DNA of 64,000 bases from Diadema setosum (Eukaryota > Echinodermata > Echinoidea > Diadematoida > Diadematidae), in contig NC_092699.1 in assembly GCF_964275005.1 (NCBI RefSeq), forward strand, positions 18,838,901 to 18,902,900, in the 5' to 3' direction. Each line of letters opens with the position of its first letter. The first letter of the stretch is position 1. Below the pieces are notes generated by a model. It did no database searches and was not told the DNA's origin. It saw only the letters and a list, made by a program, of their open reading frames with translations. Below are positions 37,401 through 49,703 of the stretch, piece by piece. Both the position numbers and the translations under genes were made by a program.

Positions 37401-40400
37401 AAAACAAAAACAAAAAACTAACAGTTGTGGCAATAGGCGATTAATGATAAATAGAGATACGCCTTACGTATTATTATTATTTGCAATAAAAAAAAGAATC
37501 AAGCAATGGCCCCTTTCCTCTGTATAGTGTGTTGTATCCCAGTTCTCTTTGTAAAACACCAAATGGGGTACTATCTTGCTGTCATAACCCATTCATCACA
37601 GTCGTATTAATAGATAATGTACATGTATTACATAATAATGATAATGACGAGTGTATATCTGATTTCCAATGGTTCTAAGATAGATTGTTTTTGTTGCTGT
37701 TGCCTTTCAGTCATATTTTCGATGTAATTCTGTGACGCACTGATAAAAGTAGCCTCTATGAATTTGCAAATTATAGATATATCATGAACAAGTTGTATTT
37801 TACACTGCATATTTGTCAGTGCACAATGTGATTGACCCATTGTTCTCTTTGAGTAAAGATAAGCACAGAAAACTCATTGCAGAATAATACACACTGTCCA
37901 ACGTCTTTAACACAGAGAGGGTTAAAGAGCGGGGTTCACGGTTTGTATAGAAGGACTGGTGACGTAGTGATGTAATGAGACAGGCATGCTCATTCACCGA
38001 GAATAATACACACTGTCCAACGTCTTTAACACAGAGAGGGTTAAAGAGCGGGGTTCACGGTTTGTATAGAAGGACTGGTGACGTAGTGATGTAATGAGAC
38101 AGGCATGCTCATTCACCGAACCTTAAAACCATAGTACGATGAATTGGAAAGTTTTTGGAAAGTTTTTGGGAAGTTTTTGCAAAGTTTCATATTTCCCATT
38201 TATCATCTCCCTAGGTGACAAGCATGTCCAGGTTGTCGACTTCGCGCGCTTCCGGCGCCCAGACATCGTGGCTAAGGTCAAGTCTACAGGTGGGGCAGTC
38301 ACGAACATTGCCCAGTGCGGATACTTTGTGGCCTGGCTGACCCGCGGTGCGTCGATCACCGATCCGGGAACCCTGACGATATACGACAGCTATAGGCGGG
38401 TCTCCAAGAAATGGAACATGCTGTGCTCAGCACAAGGTAAGAAAAAGAGATAATAAAGGTTAAGGAGGGGAAGAAGAGGAAGGGGAATAAAAACAAAGGA
38501 AACTATGAATTTTCACTTCATTGAATATACAAGATATCCTTCACTTCGTATCATGCTGATAGCAGGAGGTGGATGGATACGTATGCCTATATAGAGATAT
38601 AACATCTCTGACAATGGTGAGGATTAGTGACGGATCCAGGCGGGGGCGTACCTGTCGCCCCCTATTTTTTTTTTGTTAAAACAGAAGAAATAAAAAGAAA
38701 AATGGGGATGCGCGTGCGTCTCCCCTTTAATTTTGTAAAGCCCCCCTTCCTCCACCCCCCCCCCCCCCCCTTTACGAAATTCCCAGAGCCGCCTCTGGGT
38801 GATGTTAACGATGAAATAAATCTTGATGATATATAATAGTAGAATTAATTACAGGAAAAATGCTAGTCGAATGTATGCTAATGATGACGATGATCACCAA
38901 TAACCAATCTGTTACACATACACCTCGGAACGCGTCGCTGTCATTAGGTACGTTACTATAAGAAAGCATACCACAGATTACGAGCAAGTTGTGCTTTCCT
39001 ATTTGTTGTGTTAATTGTGTTACATTCTGTTCGTTCAACTTCTTGATAAAACTACGTCCTTTGCAGTCGGAAGTGATCCAGTGCATCTTCGCTTCTTCCA
39101 TGACTGCTCGACCATCGTCGTCGCCAACAAGGGCACAGCTGCCGGTGACGCCTCTGCCGGAACTTTCACCAACCCCGAAGGGACAGTCTCCATTGTTCGT
39201 CTGTACCCCAACTCCGGCAACCAGCAGTTACCGCCAAATGGCCCACCAGCAGGTCCCGGTGTACCACAAAACTGTGGTACGGCTGCTCCATTCAGAATGA
39301 CGATCAGCACCATTGACTTCACACGATTCAATGATCCGTAAGTCCATAGAGCCTGATATTGTTTATGGAAAAACAGATTACAACCAATTTATTTGAAATG
39401 GTCTAAATTTGAGGGGTTTTTTTGAAACACCATATGACCCCGTAAAGTGACTTGTAAGCCTCGAATGAGTGAGGAGGTGTCTGACAGCCTGAGTAAAATA
39501 TATCCCACAGAAAGACTCGTTTTGAATAAATGAAGTGAGAGGAAGGAAAAAAAGATGGGTGGAAGTTCGTATCTACATTCAATGACTGATTTATAGCAAT
39601 CTTAATATCGACGAATCATCAATAATGTCGAATGATGATGCCGAAAAAAAAAAATCTGGGTCGTACGTGACTGTAGCAGGTGATATGCTTGTAAGGGATA
39701 AATAGGAGCCTACAGTGTAGTTGTTTGCGTGAGTTTCCACGAAAGAGATAAAGAAAGGTAGGAGCCTGCATGAGTGTTTGTGTGTATATGTGTTCGAGGA
39801 ATCAGCGGTTGATAGGGTTAGTCTATCGGGCAATGGGGAGCAAAACTATGACGTCACGATCAAAACACCGAGACGCTTATGTCTCGCTTTATGTCCGAAA
39901 CACCAGGTTTGATTCCTGGCTGATGCATATTCTTGTGATTCGGTAGCTCCACGGTTCTATCACATTAAATAATGATCGAAACCTTACCAAATTTGCTGTT
40001 TTTATTACGCAGTGTTCGTGTTAACAAAACTTTGTTTAACACGACAAAGTACCCTTAGTGACGCATTTGTTTTGAAATCAAAATTATTCTTTCGTACTTT
40101 GATTGCAGTCTACAGGTAGTTTCCATGGTAGCTCTGCAATGCTCATTACTCGGTAGATCGGGTATAAAATTGGTTGTTGCTAAGGAAACTGCAGTTCGTA
40201 ACTGATAGTCTTAATTCGGAAGGGACTTGGCATCATCGGTCAAATGATAGCTTATTAGTAAGCATCTATAAGTCCCTTTTTAACTGGTGCCTTAAAAGAA
40301 GTCCAGGCACGCTCCTTGTCAATGAAGCCAGGAATTCTACCTGCTGCCACCCGAAAATCAAACGCAGATCTTACAGTCTATATATCCTCCTATCCTCCTA

Positions 40401-43400
40401 TCCTCCTATCCACCTATCCTGCTTTCCACTCACTTACTGATACTGAAACAAAGAACACCGTCACAGGCTGGACATGCTCAGATTAAACCAGAATGGCTTG
40501 CATTGTTTTATAATTACGTTAAAATTAACGTTTCTGAGTATAGAAAGATGAATTTCCAAATCTACGTTCAGAGAATATGATGCCATCTTATTTACTAAAG
40601 CCAACGGTTGGTCTTCGTATGTTCACAATTTGCAGAAAGTTCGCCCCATACCTGTCCTTCGTCCGAACACCCTATGACGGTTCACTCGATAGCAGCACAC
40701 CGACTTTCTCTCAGGGAGTAGAGCCCTACTATGTAACAGGAGACCCCACGTACAACAGCGCCTACGTCAGCTTGAGGGTAAGAAGCGAATTCGAAACTCT
40801 TTCCATGTTTAATATGTGATATTGACATCACCATTGTGTTTTCATTGATTTGAACAAATTGTGTGAATGCTAATCATTTGGAAAAACTGGAACACAAGAA
40901 GGAAGAATTCGATTCCATGCACATTTTAGTCAAGCTGTTGTTATTCATTTCGATGCAGTCATCACAGAAAGAAACTGAAGAACTAAAACTTTAAATTTAA
41001 TATCAAGAGTGCGAACACCGCCATCGAACGATTCCCCCTCAACAAACAACAACAAAATATCATATCAATCATAAATGAAACTACAATCATTATTTTCGAT
41101 CGCAATGCTTTACGTTCATTTTGTCGGAGCTCCCCAGGATACTTTTGAATGTCTTAATCAAGTTTTGGTGCAGATGGTGCAATGAAAATTCAGAGAGAAA
41201 ACTAAATGCGCGCATTAAGTCACAGCATTGTTTTGATTTTCTCTCTTTCTTGTCTTTAATATTCAGGAAAATAACGCCATAGTCCAGATCAACCTCGAGT
41301 ATGGCAATGAGACCGTGTCGGCATTCAACTCTCTCCGTACTAAGGAATGGTTTCAGCTCAACCTGGACGCCACCAACGCTCCCCAACGTACGTCTAGCTC
41401 ACTCTGTTCATAGTTTACATTGAACATAGCCAATTGAAACTATTAAACATTTGATTTATCATACCACAAGCATTAGTAGTTCAAGTCAACCTCATACCTC
41501 TTTGCGCCCTTCTTTTTGCTCCACATGACGGTGAGTGATGTGAGCGTTTATTGTGGCTTGTCAATACTCGTTAAGTACTGACATTTCTAATGAGTCCGCA
41601 TATTAATCATGAAAAGAGATCTATGTGGAACGACCAAAATGCTCTAGCTCAACATTTTATTATGAACCCCCTGTTTCGATTCGTTTCAGCTGGACCTTCA
41701 TTCGGCCGCTACGACATCTCCAGCCTTCGGCAGGCCGCCGCCATCGAGCCGTTCGAACGCAAGACCGGCTGGAACATGCTGGACACGTACCTCCTGACAG
41801 CCGATCAGGGAGCCATGACTCGGTACTCCTTCGAGGGACGCACCTGGTCCGATGCTATCCGCGGAGCTCGCCTCGAAAACGGTGATTAACTTCATTCATT
41901 ATCACATTCTTATAACAAGCAAGATTACCACAAAATATATATTGCGTAATGTCTCACGCCTCGAAGTAGAATGGATATTCCCGAGTCCCACAGCTCTGTA
42001 GTATCAAAAATACTAAAATATAAAAAAACATTTTAATAAAGATACGGAATGCATTGCATCATGCAAGTTTTATACGACTGTCCTGCCCCAACTCCCACCC
42101 CCCCCCCCAAAAAAAAAAAAAAAATGCCAAGAAATTCCTTATAATGATAACAACGACCATGATGGGGAAAAAAACTTAAGCAAAAATAAATGCATTGATA
42201 TGCTTACTAGTTAATAATATGTCCGATCCTTATGAACCAATAATCATGAAATTATTTCACGATTTGTTTCATTGCTAACACAGCGCCAGCCGCCCTCCAA
42301 GCTGACCTTCAAGATCCAGAAAAACTTGGTAAGTTGTCCATAAACCATGCTGACCCTGCTAAAAAGAGCATTGTCCAACGTTCCTTGGGAAAGAGACAGA
42401 GAACGGTAGAAGTTTCATAACAATCGGATGTAAGATAGAAACGGAGTTTTCAAGTTGTACGTATTTCTTTAAAGTATCGACTGTGGTTATGAGCAATTTG
42501 TTCTTGAAAATGGAATAAAGTATAGTGATGTTATTGTTCAAAAGTCTCCCAAAAACCGAAGCTCAAATCTTCAATAGGAGAAGTATGTTTTTGTTAAAAA
42601 AAAACCTGAAGAGAGAACATTATTATAATGTCCTTTGCAACAAGATTGCGAACTTTCGACAACTGGATTATGCAGCTCTTGTGTTTGATAGAGAGGTGCT
42701 GCAGTACATTGTGTCCTATTGTCCATTAGTTCTGTATTCCTGCCATGCTCTTTGCTTGCGATCACATCAAAGACTATTTTATAAAGTCTAAATATGAAAC
42801 AACCGATTTTCGCCAAGGATATATTCATTAGCTCATGATCATTTCTCTTTTCTCTCAGGCAAGTTGATGGTGAGCAAAGTGGACGGCAGGTCAGATCCCT
42901 CAAATCCTCAGTCACCCATCAACCGTCTTCACTTCTTCGGCTCCAGAGGAATCTCCCTCTTCAAGGTAACAAGCTACATAATCAAATCTAACGCCATCAT
43001 TTTTCAATTAATGGCTTATCTTGTCAAATACATATGTTACAATTACTTATATATTATATAATATATGTTATAGTATATGATTATGTATGATATAAATCAT
43101 GTATTTGATAACATATGTATAACATTCATAATATGTAAGTCTATGTAGTTAGCATCATAGCACGGAATGAATAACAGGTCTGAAGCAACTTATGAGGTAT
43201 AACTATGAAATACAGTTAGAGAGTGATGGCGTATGATACGAGGCACAACAAAAGAAGATGTATATATTTACCTATGAAATGGTGCACAAAAATCAGCATT
43301 TGACTACAGCTGTTGATTTCCACTCAAGGAAGCGAGGTATAAAACATTTCTATGAACGCAGAAAAATATGTGATATTGAAGAATGCATGGGAGATAATAA

Positions 43401-45802
43401 TCAGGGTTACACTGTACCGTAAATTCACAATTCGATATTAAAGATCAGAACAATAGATCACGCACTGATCAACAATGAAATGGACACCAAGATCCTGTAA
43501 CCAACACTTGTCACAATAATTGCTCACGAGGGAATCTCCAAGCAACATTTATCTTGGAATAGTTTTGCTCAGTGACCAAGACCATCAAAGTGTAAGTTTC
43601 GTCCGCCTGACTGCTCCGTTTAATATGATGCGATATTTTCAAAAGTTAACGAATTAACCACTATGTGTAAAAGCACGATCGACAGCCTAATAGATATACG
43701 TAGGCTACATGTATCATTATTAGCTCGTGGCATGACATATCCGTGATAACCCGATTTTCCCGAAACATTATCTTTTGACTTCAGTTCAACGGCACAACAA
43801 GCGATCTGGAATTTGTCTGGGATAGTGGCGACATAATCGCCACCGCCGTACAGGAGACCTTCCCGGACGTGTTCAACAGCAAGAGCAAGACTGCCGACGC
43901 CCAGTCCCATGGACCTGCCTCACAGGCTGATAAGGCCTCTATGTCACTGGTACGAATCAGCTTCTTTTCCCTCTCAGAGATTTCTGTTTAATGCATCTCT
44001 TCTATATTTAGACGAGTTGTAATGATAATAATAACAAGAAGAATAAGAAAAAGAAGAAGAAAAAAAAAAGAAAAGAAAAGTCGCCTTACAAAGGCAAAGC
44101 TGGCTGACAGGTTGCGAAAAATAAGAGACCGAAGAAAGCAAGGTCTAATAGCATATCACTCTTATATACTCATGTTATATGGAACGCAGAAGTTATACGG
44201 AATGTACTCAAATTATATGCCGACAAAATGCATAAATTCTTCTAGCAATTTGTAAACAGACATTAGTAGGCCCTACAGACACGCACACGAACAAATATAC
44301 ATATATACATAATTATACAATCAAACCTGTCTATTATATAACGGCCAAAGAGAAGCAGCACATGTATGGATGTATTTGTGTACGATCCATGTAATATTTT
44401 TAATGAATATTAGCAATAACTATCGACAGTTATACATATTTCTTGTACAAAAAACAACAACAGGTGTTTAAGAAATTACGCAGTTGTTATTGTTGTAGTT
44501 GGTGATGATGATGATGTGTGGACTTTTTCTGCTCAATCCTAAAATGGCATCAGTGGCCGCTATAATACACGCAATTTACCGACAGTTCAGCATATTGGTT
44601 GAGATCATAATAACTCGTTACAACCTTTTCCCACAATGTTGCACAGGGTGCAGAATGCAAGAGTCTTGCCATCGGTCAGGTGGCCGGCACCGATTTGGTC
44701 TTCGTCGGTGTCGACGGGCCCAGCGTCATCGCCATCTTCAGCGTTGGAGCCAACAACGTCACTCCCGCCTTCGAGTCCGTGTACCGCAATGCGCCCACGA
44801 CGCCAGAGTTCAGCATTCTGATGGACGCCAAGACGATCGGCGACGTAGATCCCGCCACGCTGCAGTGAGTCGTCAATTCCCGATTACCTCTCGCAAGGCA
44901 ATCCAGTACTAGTACACGTATCATGTTTCCCTATAAGAGGAATTAAAACCTATAAATATTACAGTGATGGATTGAGTGAAAGCAGCAATATTAGTGAAAC
45001 ACATCAGTGAAGGTTGAGGAAAATCGGATAATCCGTTTGAGGGTTTTAAATTTTGAATAACACATGATGTTCCATCTTACTAGAGAGCTTATCCAAGACT
45101 TTCCTGACATAGCAACAACTAATACATGCAAACGGGATTACATAATATATATATATACATACATACGTCCAAGTAAAAATAAAGTAAGCATAAACTGGTA
45201 AATTATCTCTTATTTGCCTCTGTTCTAGATTCATCCCACCGTCAAAGACGATCGACAAGAATGCCTACCTAATGGTTGGTGGAAAGAAGAGTGGTACGGT
45301 GACAATGTACAGAGTGACCAACGAGCCCAGGAAACTCATGATTGCAAGACTCAGTAAGTATTTTGAATCATAATAGTATGATTTGATTAGATTTGAATTG
45401 TAACATGGTTTATAAGCTGCTAAAGAGGCAATGAATAAGCAACCATGGGACTCGGCAATATGGAGAAAGTACCTTGCCTAGGGGCACAACCGCCACAACC
45501 ACGAGGGGTCTCGAACCAGGAACCTTGTGATTGTGGTTCTATTCTTGTTTACTTTCTCTCCCCTTTTTTTTCAAGTTCAGGGTAATTTAAGTGACAAATT
45601 CTCAATTTTATACTTTTCTATCAACCCCAATGAAGAAAATGATGTAGACAGCACGGAAGAGGATCAGGTATTCATGTTTTTGAATCTAGCCACCTGGGCT
45701 ACAATAGCGTAATAATTGCCACTGTGCACAAGTCCTTCCTACTATACAACATTATTGTCACTTTCTATCATCCTTAACACATTTTCATGTAATGCGGATT
45801 TG

Positions 45803-45887
<85 letters not shown>

Positions 45888-46181
45888 GGCCTATATTCTA
45901 ATTTGTGATATCTTATATAAAGATGGAATCATTATGATGGATTATGGATGGATGAATGACTGGATGAAAGACTAATTATCTGACTAATTCTAATGAATCT
46001 AACTTGCTCATGTGTTAATGAAGAAGTCACACTAAATCCCCTTCTTTCTCCTGTCACTTTTTCCTTCCACACCACAGAGAAGGAGGCTGCGATGTCAAGA
46101 AGCGGTGCGGCGAGCCGCCCGTCTCCCCTGCCAGCCGTTCTGCTCTCACTGCTACTGGCTGCTGCTACTCGCTTCATGTGA
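26693..46181 (+). CDS. msp130: MSP130-family biomineralization glycoprotein
   Basis: Twelve coding exons: 26693-26888, 38215-38436, 39067-39337, 40636-40777, 41267-41387, 41690-41881, 42284-42328, 42859-42965, 43785-43949, 44647-44864, 45229-45353, 46078-46181. All have GT-AG borders and agreeing phases, giving 635 residues. Residues 1-19 are a signal peptide ending HGAFA. The body is a choice-of-anchor I domain (repeated strands of a beta-propeller), with a short Pro/Gly/Asn-rich stretch at about 190-204 and N-glycosylation sequons NET 291, NGT 434 and NVT 524. The last exon gives small residues (RSGAAS) followed by a hydrophobic tail to the stop, a typical GPI-anchor signal. MSP130 proteins sit on primary mesenchyme cells and act in skeleton deposition. 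The start ATG has good context (CAACCATGG). Echinoids have several msp130-related paralogues; which one this is cannot be told. Confidence 0.92.
28346..28577. repeat. (TA)n microsatellites in MSP130 intron 1
   Basis: A long TA run at 28346-28418 and a second shorter one at 28545-28577, separated by unique sequence. Confidence 0.95.
29078..29343 (+). repeat. Pyrimidine tract, (CT)n then (CTT)n
   Basis: CT dinucleotides from 29078 to about 29110 are followed by TTC/CTT triplets interrupted four times by the phrase CTACTAATATTT or CTACTAACATTT. This makes a higher-order repeat of about 40-50 bases inside the triplet tract. The strand has almost no purines over 260 bases. Confidence 0.9.
31140..31500. 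repeat. G/C-run repeat with an inverted-repeat end
   Basis: Starts with runs of G, then AGGGGGGGATGG and CATCCCCCCC, and continues to a GCTCGCTCGCTTCGCTCGCTC palindrome-like core near 31374. At 31421-31496 the arms CGTCGGCCTTATGCC and GGCATGAGGCCGACG pair. The phrase ATAGACTTTGTACACT inside this hairpin recurs at 31967. These look like fragments of one family that also supplied the array at 32100-34990. Confidence 0.55.
32100..34990. repeat. Tandem array, about 18 copies of a 145-175-bp unit
   Basis: Each unit has the same order: TTAATTTCCAAAGCGAA, ATATAGC(T/C)ACAAA, GACTGTAAAATGTCAAAATT, a GCTCGCTCGCTTCGCTCGC core, CATTTAATCG, CCTGATGTTGCTGCCAGTAA, then CCCGGTGCGCC and a C run of 5-14. Unit landmarks fall at about 32113, 32277, 32450, 32612, 32773, 32923, 33094, 33270, 33438, 33608, 33768, 33938, 34113, 34277, 34440, 34592, 34764 and 34937. 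Units differ by substitutions and by the length of the core and C run, so the array is older than the one at 3425-8249. Some neighbouring units are nearly identical, suggesting local re-amplification. It lies in MSP130 intron 1. Confidence 0.95.
35000..35660. repeat. Mosaic of G/C-run repeats following the array
   Basis: Repeated phrases such as CCCCCCCTTGCTTGCTTCGCT and CGGTCGCTCCGCTCCCTC, with C runs at 35338-35350 and a G run followed by GGGGAGGGG at 35568-35590. The final CGGATTTACGCCGTTGC near 35660 resembles the CGTAAATCCCGGG at 31142 in reverse orientation. The whole 31140-35670 block could therefore be one element with an internally expanded array. That reading is an inference. Confidence 0.5.
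37882..38119. repeat. Perfect 119-bp tandem duplication
   Basis: Two copies, 37882-38000 and 38001-38119, appear identical, starting GAATAATACACACTGTCC and ending CATTCACCGA. Each contains GGTGACGTAGTGATGTAATG, which includes a CRE-like TGACGT. The pair ends 95 bases before MSP130 exon 2. Identity means either a very recent event or an assembly artefact. Confidence 0.95.
38627..38806. mobile_element. GGATCC-ended G-rich repeat in MSP130 intron 2
   Basis: It starts GTGACGGATCCAGGCGGGGG and ends CCAGAGCCGCCTCTGGGTG, with an internal run of C and CCCCTTTAATTTTGTAAAG. It is a relative of the repeat at 16270-16436. No target duplication was identified. Confidence 0.5.
40376..40425. repeat. Short TCCTCCTA minisatellite
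   Basis: About five copies of the octamer TCCTCCTA with the last ones varied (TCCACCTATCC), inside MSP130 intron 3. Confidence 0.85.
44945..45075. mobile_element. Diverged half of a TTAA-type MITE in MSP130 intron 10
   Basis: The stretch with GCAGCAATATTAGTGAAACA and GAAAATCGGATAATCCGTTT aligns with the left arm of the element at 10121-10675. The other arm was not found, so it is a truncated old copy. Confidence 0.6.
45430..45540. repeat. Possible SINE fragment in MSP130 intron 11
   Basis: CTTGCCTAGGGGCACAACC followed by GGTCTCGAACCAGGAACC resembles a repeat type in which a tRNA-like B box (here GGTCTCGAACC) occurs. Without a matching A box or second copy this stays weak. Confidence 0.3.
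45809..45886. repeat. (TA)n microsatellite in MSP130 intron 11
   Basis: An uninterrupted TA run of about 75 bases, ending in TATTTAGGCC. It lies between the last two coding exons. Confidence 0.97.
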
Positions 46182-46816
46182 ACAAGCTATGACGCAAGAA
46201 CACTCTTGTGTAAAAAAAAAAAAAACAAAACAAAAAAACAAACAAACAAAACTGCCGTCTTTCAGCGAGAAACCATTTTACGCCGATGTAGCCACGGGTG
46301 GTTGTACAATTGACGCAAATGGGATACAACTGAAACTCACTTTACTTTAGAGTGGGAATCTCTCTCTTTTTTTCTTCTTCTTCTTTCTTTCTGGTGTGGA
46401 GGGGGAGGGGTGGGTCCTTGTGTGCAATATTTTTGAATGTATATTTCCAATCTTATGACTCTATTCTTGACCACAAACAAAATATTAATGTGCAACATAG
46501 AGCTAATTGAGCTGGCGGACGAATGAATGCATGGAAATGGATTCACATAGAGTGAATATTGTGATACTCTGTGCATCAGCACAGCTGGAAATACTGGTAG
46601 TTACTTTATGATTGATGTCACTTTCACTGTATTTTGTAGTTGGACTGTGGCTATTGTATTTAGGGGTAGTTTAGAGAAAGTTTTATGTGCATTTTCTGAT
46701 GCAGATGTTTAAAGAGGAATATGTATTTACACACTTGTATGAAATCTGACCTTTTGAATCATATCAATACCACGTATTCCACAATATTTTATATTCGTAG
46801 ATATGTTTTATGTTTA

Positions 46817-46822
46817 AATAAA
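46817..46822 (+). terminator. Polyadenylation signal of MSP130
   Basis: AATAAA lies 636 bases after the stop codon, at the end of an AT-rich stretch (TTTTATGTTTAAATAAAACA). It gives a 3' untranslated region of about 650-680 bases. It is the first good hexamer in this orientation after the stop that is followed by a GT-rich stretch. Confidence 0.6.
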
Positions 46823-46892
46823 ACAATGTAGACTCAAACATAAACCTGCGTTGGAATTGTCATGCTAAAGGCTGAAGACAGCATCCCAGAGA

Positions 46893-46929
46893 GAGAGAGC
46901 AAGAGAGAGAGAGAGAGAGAGAATAATAT

Positions 46930-46970
<41 letters not shown>

Positions 46971-46996
46971 CATATACATGTATATATATATATACA
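46893..46996. repeat. (GA)n followed by (TA)n
   Basis: GA runs from 46893 to 46922 and TA runs, interrupted by ACATACAT, from 46937 to 46996. They lie just after the MSP130 transcript end. Confidence 0.95.
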
Positions 46997-47707
46997 TATA
47001 TTCAGTGATTGGGCAAAAAATGTTCATTACCACCTATATCACTCTTCCCTTCAGCTGCAACACCATATATGCAATATACAGTGGAATCTACTGCAACTCA
47101 AATTTTAAGCTCTCTGTACAAGCAGTATTCAAATTGTGATGTTCTTCACATATTTCTTCCATTTTTTTGTTTTATAGAGTTTACTTCAAGTTTATTAGGC
47201 TGATGATATACTTTCATGTGTTCAGCAGGAGTGAGTAAACAGCTAACTGAGCCTCACTCTTACCTATCAGAGCTCAAGTATAAGTTTGACTTGGGCCATG
47301 TTCCACTTTTGCAATGTCGTACCAGCTTTTAAGTCGGGTTCAACATCTATATACTTTGACTCAAGCAAAAATATGACTTGGCCAGCTCCAACATATGCAG
47401 AGCTGACTGTAGAAAAACTGCTACATGAACTGGTGTCTAACATTATACCATACTATTTCTGCCATATCTATCTATACTACATGTATATGTGACACCTATA
47501 ATCTGTCATTTGTTAACATTCTTATTACCTCACAACACAACACACATACACAGGAGAAGACATCTTGCATAAATGCTCATAAATCACATTTTAATGTCAT
47601 ATCTCTCACTTTCTGATAAAAATTTGTAGTTGGATCATACATCATAACATGTGCATATTGAATAGTACACACATATATCTGACATCCTTCTTCACTTGTA
47701 CTCTACA

Positions 47708-47905
47708 ACACTGTAAAGCAAGAAATATTCACAGTATGAAATTGTCACAAATTGGAGCCGATGGCCTTTTCACAAATTGCCACTGGCATCCGATGCATTA
47801 TGGTGTACATAAGAACTTTCGCATGCATTTTAATTTCGCAAATCTTGGCTTTCGTGAAATTTGTGAAATTCAAATGCATGCAAAAATGTCTGGTTTTACA
47901 GTACC
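47708..47905. mobile_element. MITE with CTGTAAA ends
   Basis: ACTGTAAAGCAAGAAATATT on the left and the complement of GTACTGTAAAACCAGACATT on the right, about 198 bp, with repeated GCAAATTT/AAATTTGTG pairs inside. The end sequence resembles the 213-bp family at 11957 but the interior lacks the TTTCGCGC words. Confidence 0.6.
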
Positions 47906-48601
47906 TTGTCATATCGTATGCCATACACGGGACATGTCAAAACCTATGGACAGGAATTATACGGCAGAGTTCCAACATATTCATCCAAGAATGGATAAAC
48001 TGTTGAATTGAATGTCCCCGGGCCCACATTGCCATGGAAATTTGCTACATATTCACCCTTAAAAATACAGCTAGAGAGTGAATGGCTCATTTGTGGGGAC
48101 AAAATTAGTCTGTGTTCAAAGTTTTCATCTAAGTCACCTCACATCACAGTTTCACCTTTTTTCCACTAACACAGAAATCAAGGGGAAAACAAACTGCAGG
48201 GGAAAAAAATGCAATGTACATCTACAAATGAAAGGAGATATACACTTCTTTGAACAGATTACCTATCCACTTTAGGAACATTAGGGAATGGCGATAATCA
48301 ATATTCTTGATACTTCAAATACATCGAAGATAAAACATATACAAAGATATACTTTATCAGCACATCTATCGTCTATCTGTCCATTCATGTACATTATGGA
48401 TAATGTGCAGATACACTATATAATTTGTAACTGATTGGAATTACAGGAACATATAGACATATCTTCTGGTTGGCGAAAAATACATGTCTACTTTCATTGA
48501 CAATATGCCTAGAAATCTCGGAAAGATTTCTTGTACTAAATCCACTGTGCACACTAAGGATACATTGTGGGAAAAAAGGGAAAAGGAAAGAGGACCACGC
48601 A

Positions 48602-48750
48602 TTAAATAAAACCAGCTGTGAACCGACCTTCTGCTATTGTGATATCATGTGCAAAAAAGGGGTTAGTTACCCCAGAAAAGGAGCATGTCATGAAGTAGAT
48701 CAAAGCCAGCAATGTTACCACAAGAAAATATATCATATGTTGCTCATCTT
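48602..48750 (-). CDS. Weak candidate exon with a membrane segment
   Basis: On the minus strand an open frame reads KEDEQHMIYFLVVTLLALIY and continues FMTCSFSG, a charged stretch followed by a convincing membrane helix, and then runs to a stop at 48602. A possible acceptor (AAAAATCAG) has a poor pyrimidine tract. I recognise no family. It may be the tail of a membrane protein or a chance open frame. Confidence 0.18.
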
Positions 48751-49337
48751 CCTTTTCTGATTTTTTGGTTTCAGGAGATAAGAATAAATTCAAATTTGTT
48801 ATTACTATGTAACACACGGTAAATCCAATGTCTTGGGACAACAAGGACATTAAAACAGCCATCGTTGAACATCACAGGCACAATCAGCTGATCTTCACAT
48901 CACAAATAAACAATCAGCAGTCATATATAATGTGCATGCTGCAAGGTGAAAGCCTAATAAATCACACTATACATTCATAACATATCAATATGCTACACAA
49001 AATGCATGTTATTACATGAATGACTCTAAAACAGTATAATCTATTTAAAGATAGATAAATGATAATCTCTGCCAATGAGAGGATTCTACTGAATTGTGAC
49101 CAGATGCATTGTGTAATATGTCAATACAGTTGTATCATCCATACATGGTATAATTTGCTTCCACAATTTTCAGTGTGTCAGGCATAACGTACTATTGAAA
49201 GACAGCAATATGGGATGACAACAGCGTAGAAATAGTTTGGATGGTCACTATCTACTTTTTGAACAACCAGTTCAATATGGGCAGAAATGAGGGTTTTCTA
49301 CATGGGCCATACACAACAGGAAACTGTATGGGATACT

Positions 49338-49703
49338 TAAGGCAGACCTTCCAACCTTCTGGGGGGTGTTTCATCAACGCTTGTCAGTGCCGACAACTGT
49401 CGGCACTGACCAATTTCAGCAAAATCCTTGGTTTTGATTGGCTGAGATGCTCTGGTCACTGACTGTTACTATGGTGATTCAAGTTGTCAGCGCCGACAAA
49501 CGTTGATGAAACACCCCCCTGGACTGAGCAATATGGATGATTTGGCTCAAAAGTAGGAAAGAAAGAGCAGCTCCCATAGAAGTATGTAGTAAAATTATTA
49601 TGAAAAGTAAGAAACTCCTGTTGAAAAAAAAAAAAAAGAGTGGGGAATGGTCAAAATTCAGATTCTTTCCTTAAAAATTCAGAATGGTTGGGAGGTCTGC
49701 TTA
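49338..49703. mobile_element. Outer TIR element, interrupted by another MITE
   Basis: AAGGCAGACCTTCCAACCTT at 49339-49358 pairs with GGTTGGGAGGTCTGCTTA at 49686-49703. The element at 49361-49520 begins directly after the left arm, so it was inserted next to or within this one. Confidence 0.55.
49361..49520. mobile_element. 160-bp MITE with GGGGGTGTTTCATCAACG ends
   Basis: The left GGGGGGTGTTTCATCAACG pairs with the right CGTTGATGAAACACCCCCC without a mismatch. Inside, GTCAGTGCCGACAACTGTCG and GTTGTCAGCGCCGACAAACG extend the pairing. The good preservation suggests a fairly young copy. Confidence 0.85.

Larger units (their letters stand above)
26889..38214 (+). other. MSP130 intron 1, 11.3 kb
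   Basis: The donor GTAAGT follows GTTGCAG and the acceptor is CATCTCCCTAG. The intron is several times longer than the other eleven together with their mean, and it carries (TA)n, a pyrimidine tract, the roughly 165-bp array, G/C-rich repeats and the 119-bp duplication, listed separately. Between 29350 and 31140 and between 35700 and 37880 I see nothing recognisable. Large first introns often hold enhancers, but no specific site is claimed. Confidence 0.85.

Noticed and set aside
39881-39935. A tRNA or tRNA-derived SINE near GGTTTGATTCC
   Set aside because: Only a B-box-like word is present. No A box at the right distance and no cloverleaf could be drawn.
44676-44924. Open frames on the opposite strand or other frames of MSP130 and NECAP exons
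   Set aside because: They are shadows of the real exons, which have matching splice phases and recognisable family sequence.
47649-48011. 120-codon open frame on the plus strand after MSP130
   Set aside because: Most of it translates the MITE at 47708-47905, and the peptide has no family resemblance.
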